DNA from: Aphrophora alni
Lineage: Eukaryota; Arthropoda; Insecta; Hemiptera; Aphrophoridae
Direction: 5' to 3'
NCBI GenBank assembly: GCA_963513935.1
Contig: OY740773.1
Location: forward strand, 98,131,291-98,195,290
DNA: 64,000 bases
Position numbers and translations under genes: made by a program. The notes beneath the pieces were generated by a model, which saw nothing but the letters and a program-made list of their open reading frames with translations, was not told the origin of the DNA and did not search any database. This document shows, in pieces, positions 56,691 through 64,000 of the stretch (positions within the stretch are counted from its first letter, which is position 1; the number at the start of each line of letters is the position of its first letter).

Positions 56691-56691
56691 C

Positions 56692-57107
56692 TTAATCAGA
56701 GTCAAATTCTGCTGCAAATTCAGTAGAAGAGGAATGTATTGAATTTAAATGTATCTCACTCGTTATTCGCCATAAATGATGAAAACTAGTATTATACTCA
56801 TTGTATTTTCTTTTAAACATAAATTCGGCTATATGGCCATGGAAATGTTCTTGAGAATTTCCATATCACGGCTCATTTCCTCACACTTCCCTCCATTGGC
56901 GTTCAATTGTCTGCGTATGTGCTTCAGTGTCAGAATCAACAAAATTGTAGGAATGATTCACAATCAAGTGCTGAAAGCCTTCTGTATCTAAACAATTATA
57001 AGATTTCCAACAATCACTAATAATAGTTGTTCCTGGTAGCACATATTCTTTTATAATTCGTAAAAGAGTTTCTTTCCCACGTGATGGTACTGGAACCATA
57101 AAAATAT
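56692..57107 (-). pseudogene. Merlin (ISXO2-like) transposase, 3' part
   Basis: The minus-strand frame reads FMVPVPSRGKETLL, EYVLPGTTIISDCWKSY, HLIVNHSYNFVDSDTEAHTQ and IERQWREV, then TGA (56883-56881), GNEP, TGA (56868-56866) and YGNSQEHFHGHIAEFMFKRK, ending at TAA 56694-56692. The IISDCWK.Y and VNHS.NFVD blocks are typical of Merlin-type DDE transposases, the eukaryotic relatives of IS1595/ISXO2. Both stops could be CGA-to-TGA changes. The N-terminal half is cut off where the LINE begins. Confidence 0.85.
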
Positions 57108-57117
57108 ATTTTTAATT

Positions 57118-57928
57118 CTATGTGGTGTAAAAGGACACAAAAGTGATGGGTGCAATATTGAGGCAAAGTGTGCAAATTGCAACGGTGATCATCCTGCACG
57201 ATCACCAAAATGCCCAAAATACAAAGTGGAGAAGGCGATCTTAGAAATCGTTGCCAAAGAGAAACTTTCCTTCCCAGAAGCTAGGAAAGTTTACAGACAA
57301 AGAACTGCTTTACCACCTACCATAGGAAAATCTTATGCAAATGCGACATCAGCCTCAGTCCCGAATACATGTTCTTCGTGTAAGGAACTGGGTGAGATGG
57401 TTCGTATGCTTGCCGACCAGATTAAAACTTTGATAGCAGTCCAAAGCTGTACATCTTCAATTAACACTTTTTTTTTCTTCTAAAGTCGACCTTCTCGATA
57501 AAACAAAACCAATTGCATCCAAAGCCAAATCTGAGCCTTCGCCTCTAAAAAACATCAAAGTACCACCAATAACTGGACAGCTAATTAAGCAAAAGTCAAT
57601 GTCAGTGTCTGTGCTTAATAAATCCCCGTCATTTGTTAAAGTACAGAACACACATTCTCGAGCCAAACCCAGTACTCTACTGGGTGTTTCAACAAAGCTT
57701 AAACAAAAACAAAATCAAAATAAAAATAAGGGAGGGGCGGGTTCTTCAAAACCCCTCCCAAAATCACCTCAGGCGTCTACCAAGCCCTCAACACCTGACG
57801 ATCCAGTTGTTGAGGTTGCTATGGAACTTGACCCTGAAACATCTAAAATTAAAACAAAAATTAAACCACCTGATGGTATATCTAGCCAGGCAGGTAGAAT
57901 GAATAATACAGGTCCAAATCCCTTTTAA
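57118..57928 (+). pseudogene. LINE ORF1 (gag-like), truncated and frameshifted
   Basis: Begins within a knuckle CGVKGHKSDGC that lacks its first cysteine, then CANCNGDHPARSPKC (C-X2-C-X3-H-X6-C) and the typical EKLSFPEARKVY segment. A stop at 57481-57483 follows a run of nine T (57468-57476). The reading continues one frame over as VDLLDKTKP to a stop at 57926-57928. The tail is lysine-, proline- and serine-rich. A single-base change in the T-run explains the break, either a mutation or a sequencing error. ORF1 proteins of this type bind the element RNA. Confidence 0.75.
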
Positions 57929-57960
57929 TTTTTAATTGTTAATAAATCCATTTACATAAT

Positions 57961-60900
57961 ATGGCCAAAAATTTAAAATTAAATAGCATGATACAATGGA
58001 ACATTAACGGTGTGAGGAGTCACATCGAAGATCTTAAGGTTCTTGTACGAGATACATCCCCTTTAGTCATTTGCCTGCAGGAGACTCATCTCCATCAACC
58101 TCACTCTCTTATTTTGAGGGGGTTTTCGGTTTTTAGAAATGACTATGTCACTGCAGACAGAGCTAAGGGTGGAGTAGCAATTCTTGCCCACAACTCTATT
58201 TGTGGTACGTCTATAAACCTTAGAACCTCATTACAAGCAGTAGCAGTAACGATCACTACACCATATAAAATGACCATTTGTTGTTTGTACTTGCCACCTA
58301 ATTTCAGGTTTGTGGAAGTGGAACTAATCGACCTCATCAGACAGTTGCCTGCCCCATTTCTTTTGGTGGGCGATTTTAATGCTCACCACTATACTTGGGG
58401 ATCACACACCTGCAAACCCTAGAGGAAGCCGCATTGATAGGATTCGATCCAATTTGGATTTGATTCTTCTCAATGACGGTTCTCCAACTCATCTAGCGGC
58501 TTCTATAGGTGGCTGGACAACAGTCGACTTGTCATTTTGTAGCCCAAGTCTAGCTACCAAATTTGAGTGGTCTGTCTTAACTGACACATACAGTAGTGAT
58601 CATACGCCTGTTAAGCTTACATTTTCTGACTTCTCGCACTGTAACGATCGCCTTCCCAGATGGATTTTGCGTAAAGCAAAATGGGAAACTTTCACTGATG
58701 ACTTTGTATCACCTATTATTAATGGTGTTCCTATAAATGAAGCAGTACGGTGTTTTACCTCAGCAATCCTTACAGCAGCAGACAACAATGTTCCAAAAAC
58801 GTCAACGAGGCCACTACGCCCACCGGTTCCATGGTGGAACGATGAATGTAGTGATGTTCTCCGTTTACGCCGTAAAGCACTAAGGAAGTTTAACCGGCGA
58901 CCTACTTGTGAAAATCTTGAAAAGTATAAAATTCTACGAGCTAAAGCACGCAGAGTTTTTAGGCAGAGTAGGAAGGACTCGTGGGCCCAGTACATTGGCA
59001 CGATATCAAGAACCACACCCACGTCAACTGTGTGGAAAAAGTTACGTTCTGTTTGTGGTCCTCCACCTTCTGCTCCCTTATTGGGACTTAAGCAGCAGGA
59101 TGGCATCGTGACTACAAATATAAATGAAATTGCTAATGTTTTGGGCTCATCTTTTGCTAACTTTTCGTCAACTACTGCTTACAGCGACGTCTTTCGTTTG
59201 TATAAAACTTCTCAAGAAGCAATACCTTTCACAGTATGTCTGTCGGGAGGATCGCAATTAAATTTACCATTTTCCTTGCAGGAATTAGAGTCTGCTATGT
59301 TGTCGGGACGGGATTCCGCTCCAGGCCCTGACAACGTAGTTCATTCTATGATTAAACACCTCCCAGCTTCGGGGAAGCGTGCTCTCCTTCGAATATACAA
59401 TCGTATATTTGAGGAGCGTTGCTTTCCTGATGCTTGGTTGGAGGCTACAGTAGTTCCTCTTCTCAAACCAGGTAAAGAAAAGACCGAACCAGGAAATTAC
59501 CGTCCCATTTCCCTCACTAGTGTGCTTTGCAAGCTGGTAGAGAGAATGGTCAATCGGCGCCTTGTTTGGTATCTCGAAAGTAACCGGCTACTTTGTGATG
59601 AACAATGTGGCTTTAGGCAGGGTCGATCATCTACTGATCAGCTGGTTTCATTAGAGTCTGCCATACAAAATGCATTTTTGTTGCGTCAGACATTGGTTGC
59701 AGTGTTTTTTGACCTGGAAAAGGCATACGATATGGCTTGGCGAAGAGGAATTCTGAATACTTTAAGATCATGGGGTATAAATGGTAATATTCTTGCTTTT
59801 ATCCAAAACTTCCTTAGCAACAGATATTTCAGAGTGCGTGTTGGACCTATGCTTTCCGATCGTTATCATTTAGAGAATGGTGTTCCTCAGGGTAGTGTGC
59901 TTAGTGTGACCCTGTTTGCTGTGGCAATCAACAGCATTACCGCTGATGTGCGGTGCCCTGTCCGCTGTTCTCTATTTGTTGACGATTTTGCTATATATGT
60001 GGCTTCTCGAGGTATGGCAACTGCCGAAAGAGCCCTTCAACTAGCGATAAATAGATTGCAATCTTGGTCAAATTTGACAGGATTCAAGTTCTCTGCTTCC
60101 AAAACGCAATGTATTGCTTTTAGTCGTCGAAGAATGAACCATCAGCCCGTATTATTTCTAAATGGAACACAACTTCAAACTACTGCAACTGTTAAATTTT
60201 TAGGCCTAATATTTGATAGTAGACTTTCTTGGATTCCACATCTATCTGATCTGAAAACACGGTGTAATAAAACACTTGACATGTTACGTGTTCTCAGCGG
60301 TTCTCGATGGGGAGCCGATAGGACTTGTATGTTGAGATTTTATCGTGCTCTTGTTCGATCGCGGATTGATTACGGCTCCATAGTCTACTCATCCGCAAGA
60401 CCATCAGCTATAAAAAGGCTAGATTCGGTACATAACTCTGCTCTTCGTATTGTTTCTGGAGCATTTCGTTCGAGTCCAGTTCCTAGCTTGCTTGCTGAGA
60501 CTGGCGAACCATCTCTTTCTCGACGAAGACAACAACTACAAATGACATACATCTGTAGTCTGCGCTCCAAACCGTATCATCCAACATACAACGATGTTTT
60601 TAATAATTCCTTGACTGACAGATATGAATGTCGTCAAAATAGTACTGCACCATTTGGTATTAGAACTCTACGAATCCTCGACAATTTTGGACTTGTACTT
60701 CCTCCATTGATTAAGAATGCACCATGTGTTATTCCTCCATGGGTCATTAAAATGCCAACTTTTGATTTTTCACTGTCCAGGTTCATCAAGCACAACACTC
60801 CTGATGTAGTTTATCATCAGGAGTTTTACAATATACTTGATGGATACCCATCTAGTGAAATTATTTTCACAGATGGTTCTAAACTGGACAATAAAGTCGG

Positions 60901-61660
60901 TTGCGCGTATTACTCATCCGGTCGGACGCATAAATATGGATTACCCCCAGTTTATAGTGTATTTTCTGCCGAACTTTTTGCTATTTTGAAAGGCCTTAAT
61001 ACCATTCCATCAGGTTTCCATCACTATCTTTTGTGTTCCGATTCCAAAAGTGCTTTACAGGCTGTCCAGGATATGTATTCTAGGAATCCCTTGGTTGAGG
61101 ATATTCTGTGTTCTATACATAGACTTCAGCTACGGGACGTCGGAGTATCATTTTGCTGGGTACCTGGGCATTGCGGAATTTCAGGAAACACAAGAGCTGA
61201 CGCAGCGGCAAAAGAAGCTACAAGTCAGATACCAGTCACGCAGTGTGTTATGGTATCTGACTTTGTATCGACAGTTAAAACCCTTTTGCATAGGCAATGG
61301 GAGGAAGAATGGACAAATATACAGTCTAATAAACTGAGGGAAGTGAAAGATACTGTTCGTCCTTGGAATTCATCCATTCGTCCTAGTCGTCGAGAGGAAG
61401 TGGTGATTACCCGTGTTCGTATCGGTCATTCCATGATTACTCATGGATTTCTGATGGAACACGGGAATCCGCCACAATGTCCCTTTTGTCGAGGTATTTT
61501 ATCAATTAGGCATATTCTTGTTGAGTGTGTCTCACTTAGAGGTATGCGTAGGACATTTGCCCTACCAAATTCTATGCAGGCGATGTTGGGGGATAGTGCT
61601 CAGATCCTCGATCGGGTATTGTCTTTTTTGCGTCGTCTGAAAATATTTGATAATATATGA
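57961..61660 (+). pseudogene. LINE ORF2: endonuclease, reverse transcriptase, RNase H; one frameshift
   Basis: Frame 1 (57961-58422) holds the AP-like endonuclease: MIQWNINGV, ICLQETHL, GDFNAHH. A one-base shift near 58412 moves to the frame ending at 61660, which opens with GDHTPANPRGSRIDRI and continues SSDHTPVKL, the endonuclease end. In that 1093-residue frame: APGPDNV 314-320, YRPISL 374, GFRQGRSSTDQL 411, FFDLEKAYD 443-451, GVPQGSVLS 501, FVDDFAIY 533-540 (catalytic Asp535/536), RNase H FTDGS 830, Glu865, Asp888, Asp941, and a finger CPFC...H...C at 1034-1050. All catalytic residues are present. Apart from the shift the frame is intact, so the copy is young. Confidence 0.92.
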
Positions 61661-61967
61661 GTTTTTTCTAGTCAATTGTTGCAGAGAATTTTTACAGCTC
61701 TGTAATATCATGTTTAGTTGTTGAATTAAATTTTGTTTAAATCTTATTCCTGGTAATATGTTGCAGGGCCCTTTTGTAGTCCTGCACTATTTGTTAATTT
61801 TGGTAATTTATTGTCCATAGTATATATAGTTGTTAACTTGTTGCAGGGCCCTTTTACAGCCATGTAGCATGTTTAGTGTGTTATTGTTGTTTAAATTTTA
61901 TGTAACTGTTTTTTAAGGTTAAGTTTAAGTTTTTAAGTTGGAGCGTTCTTTACGCTCTACTTTGCAA
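61661..61967 (+). other. LINE 3' untranslated region with three degenerate repeats
   Basis: TTGTTGCAGAGAATTTTTAC (about 61676), TGTTGCAGGGCCCTTTTGTA (about 61761) and TTGTTGCAGGGCCCTTTTAC (about 61840) are imperfect tandem copies spaced about 80 bases apart, each followed by a TGTAG- or TGCAC-like motif. Confidence 0.7.
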
Positions 61968-61999
61968 AGGCGATGATGACCGAAATGGTTTTTTCGCCT
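61941..61999 (+). promoter_or_regulatory. LINE 3' terminal hairpins, likely reverse-transcriptase recognition site
   Basis: The first hairpin is GAGCG/CGCTC around TTCTTTA (61941-61957). The second spans 61968-61999: AGGCGA pairs with TCGCCT, and within it ACC pairs with GGT around GAAAT. The second hairpin and flanking bases recur as the tail of the SINE family. Confidence 0.65.
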
Positions 62000-62012
62000 A
62001 TAAACAAACAAA

Positions 62013-62044
<32 letters not shown>

Positions 62045-62045
<1 letters not shown>

Positions 62046-62205
62046 TCATTTCCTTGTTTCAAAATTAAATCACGATTTTTTAAAATTGTTGATAACGAAC
62101 TTTGTGGGATATCAAATTTTTTTGCTGTCTTTTTTTAACACCTTTATCAACATCCTTTAAGATTGACAATTTATCTAAAACATTTAAACACTTTCGCTTT
62201 GACAT
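62045..62205 (-). pseudogene. Tigger transposase N-terminus
   Basis: Starts MSKRKCLNVLDKLSILKDVD at 62205. After a shift in a T-rich stretch near 62130 it continues in another frame as KFDIPQSSLSTILKNRD and LILKQGNDF. This is the CENP-B/psq helix-turn-helix that opens Tigger and jerky-type transposases. Everything past it is missing. Confidence 0.7.
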
Positions 62206-62624
62206 GATGCACGGAAAACCTAACACTTTGAAAGACAACTGAGAACTGAGAACTGCAATAAATACAGTAGGCCTACTGTATACTTAAGTAAGGCTCAGTT
62301 CCTTTCCCGGAATTGACGAGTGATTGACAGTTGGAAGGTGTGGCGAAACGGCTGTTTACTGTAGTAGGGTGGGTAAACAAAGCTTGACACATTTATGACA
62401 CTATACAGTATTTATGGTTTTTTTCTTCTTAAAGCTTCGGCTTTCCAAAACTCTTTCAATTATTTACTGTGTGCTATGTATCGACTTCGTTATGGAGAGG
62501 TGTAGCATTCGCTATAAGGAAGTCAAAATACATGCAATATTATTTATAGTTCACGGTGAGGAAAAAAACTTCGTTGTTTGGAGGATTTCGTTACTTAGAA
62601 GTTCGTTACATAGAAGTTCCACTA
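62045..62624 (-). mobile_element. Tigger element fragment, 5' end
   Basis: The right end carries GTTACATAGAAGTTCCACTA and a preceding relative GTTACTTAGAAGTTC, which fit Tigger terminal repeats (complement of GTGGAACTTCTATGTAAC). The transposase start lies on the minus strand; the LINE poly(A) cuts it at 62044. The remainder of this Tigger is not found on the far side of the LINE. Confidence 0.65.
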
Positions 62625-62639
62625 TATAATATATAGAAG

Positions 62640-62988
62640 TTAATTTGAAATTAGATTATTAATATGGAGTATTCACAGCATATCACTTGATCTGTGATCA
62701 CGGATATTATATATTGAAATATCTTTAGTAACATATGAGATGTAAATATGAACATCTGCCATTATATCTAACCTATAAATATGTCGGATTTGATAGTTTT
62801 TAGATTGTGAATTTTCAGCGAAAAATCGTGATCTGCGCAATGAAAATATTATTTATTCTTAAGAAGTAAGGTATGTAGTAGACTATAAAAAAATAAAATC
62901 CGGAAAATAAGGCGCCACCTTAAAGTAAACATTTACCATATATATAACTACCTGGTCAAACCTTTCATAAGTTTATTGAAGTTAATTA
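62640..62988 (+). repeat. dispersed foldback-family fragment
   Basis: Runs parallel to about 45130-45420: TTGAAATATCTTTA, TAACCTATAAATA, GGATTTGATAGTTTTT, GAAGTAAGGTATGTAGTAGA and CACCTTAAAGTAAACATTTA. It ends in CCTGGTCAAACCTTTCATAA. Confidence 0.65.
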
Positions 62989-64000
62989 CAGTAAAACCCC
63001 GATTTACCGGAATAATGGGGGTGGGACTGTTCCGGATAATCAAATTTTGGTATTTCAAGGTTAATTTCAGAAAAAATAGCCTACTTCTTGTAGGTTTTCC
63101 CAACGTAAGTTTAATACAAAAACAAATACAGTATTTACAAATGTACATTAAAAATGCTATTTCTTAAAGTAATCAACAATCTTTTCTGCACTTTTTCTTC
63201 AATGCGGTTGCGGACACCCTTGTCTCGCCATCTTTTTATTAGTAGCAAATCAGCGGATGTAGAATCATGTGACTGCTCAATTGAAGTGTGATCTAAAAAT
63301 ATACCCATACTGTACTGTACTGTACCTACATATTCTATATTTAAATTATGAATTTTAAATGAAACGAACATTATTCAATACAATATGAAAGAATGACTCC
63401 TACCTCAAAAGCATTAAAAGCAGCGTCTGCTGCCACTCAGCTGACGTCACATGCAGTCGTTGCATCTGCGTCGTCATCCCCATCAACGGACTCTGCTGTT
63501 CTTTGCACCATGTTGATGATGTCTTGATCGGAAAGCTCAAGTTCGGATTCGTCTCCTTGGACCCACTCTGTGATGTTATTTTCTTCCATGTTTTCGCATT
63601 CTGGCACTTTCGTCATCAATTCTGACAAATTTTCAAAATATTCGTCCTCCCAACCATCAGTTGACATCACACCATCATACGTGCTTTCTGCAAAACACGG
63701 CTTGTTTGTTCCGTGCTTTCTGCAAAGTGGTCGATTTTACTTTTTCCCAGAATTGAGCACTCCAATACACCACTTCTTTCATTGTCACAGATTTTAGAGC
63801 CTCAGGCTAACTTTTTCGGCCACTGTCACTTTCCTGGAGAATGTGTCGCAACAGAAACCCCCTATAATGCCGCTTCAGTGTCTCAATCACTCTCTGATAC
63901 ATTGGTTGGATTAGACTAGTGACGTTTAGTGGTAGGAATTGAACAATAATGTCACCGTTCTTCAGAAGGCCCGGATGTGTTGAAGCATTGTCAATCAACA
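62989..64000 (-). mobile_element. Tigger element continuing beyond the window
   Basis: The left terminus CAGTAAAACCCCGATTTACC at 62989 is preceded by TA (62987-62988) and resembles Tigger ends. The transposase gene follows on the minus strand and runs off the right edge. Confidence 0.75.
63437..64000 (-). pseudogene. Tigger transposase C-terminal part, partial
   Basis: From the window edge the minus strand reads MIDNASTHPGLLKNGDI, FLPLNVTSLIQPM and VIETLKRHYRGFLL, the third catalytic block of DDE_1 with a Tyr (QPMYQR) where the family has Asp (QPMDQ). TAG at 63809-63807 interrupts; the same frame continues PEALKSVTMKEVVYWSAQFW. A frameshift beside a repeated TTGCAGAAAGCACG (about 63691-63734) leads into the acidic C-terminus ending CDVS at 63437. 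Stop, shift and the lost Asp make it inactive. Confidence 0.85.

Larger units (their letters stand above)
57116..62044 (+). mobile_element. 5'-truncated I/Jockey-superfamily LINE with poly(A)
   Basis: Contains the end of ORF1, all of ORF2 (endonuclease, reverse transcriptase, RNase H, CCHC finger), a 3' untranslated region and an A-rich tail at about 62003-62044. It starts in mid zinc knuckle, so it is 5' truncated. Left flank is Merlin, right flank is Tigger, so the flanks are not one interrupted element. Clade: RNase H with this finger suits I-like or RNase H-bearing Jockey relatives; unresolved. Confidence 0.9.

Overview
The window looks like nuclear DNA of an arthropod, most likely an insect and possibly a hemipteran. 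The reasons are AT-rich noncoding DNA with very few host exons, insect-type telomere motif tracts (TTAGG/CCTAA) embedded in repeats, and a transposon fauna of I/Jockey-type LINE, pogo/Tigger, piggyBac, Merlin and mariner elements with a very abundant SINE. The species call is inference; arthropod is fairly safe. One 200-base run of N (28059-28258) is an assembly gap.

Host genes are sparse. Two are recognisable: the terminal coding exon of a tubulin polymerization-promoting protein (TPPP/p25-alpha) gene at 32164-32349 on the plus strand, and an intact single-exon TSSC4-like gene at 42141-42851 on the minus strand. Weaker candidates are a promoter with noncoding first exon near 850-997, a 34-base first coding exon at 8819-8852 that would fit a small GTPase, and a short exon at 30675-30730.

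Layout. 1-10 kb: SINE copies, a hammerhead-ribozyme element (5256-5571), a fourfold tandem SINE (5815-6545), and a TIR transposon (7576-8209) whose internally deleted sibling lies at 9997-10305. 10.5-12.7 kb: a nested palindrome broken by a SINE. 13-17 kb: a second hammerhead motif, TIR elements, a mariner transposase relic and a long hairpin. 18.3-23 kb: three tandem arrays, one carrying telomere-like tracts. 24-31 kb: long-TIR and palindromic elements, a Tigger-like nonautonomous element, and a 314-base element with two opposed hammerhead motifs and a 12-base target duplication. 31-44 kb: the host exons plus SINEs. 44-48 kb: foldback repeats, a 5S rRNA fragment and a higher-order satellite. 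48.6-50.8 kb: a chimeric piggyBac-derived pseudogene. 51.3-54.1 kb: a complete pogo-like transposon with intact transposase. 56.7-64 kb: Merlin, a 4.9 kb LINE, and two Tigger elements in a nested cluster.

The main biological theme is mobile-element parasitism. More than 20 SINE copies end in the same 3' segment as the LINE at 57116-62044, including a stem AGGCGA/TCGCCT with an inner ACC/GGT pairing. This suggests the SINE is copied by that LINE's reverse transcriptase. Three further loci carry hammerhead ribozyme cores of the kind known from Penelope-like retroelements. The pogo transposase and the piggyBac-derived chimera both end in an about 80-residue module of similar layout, which hints at domain capture between transposons.
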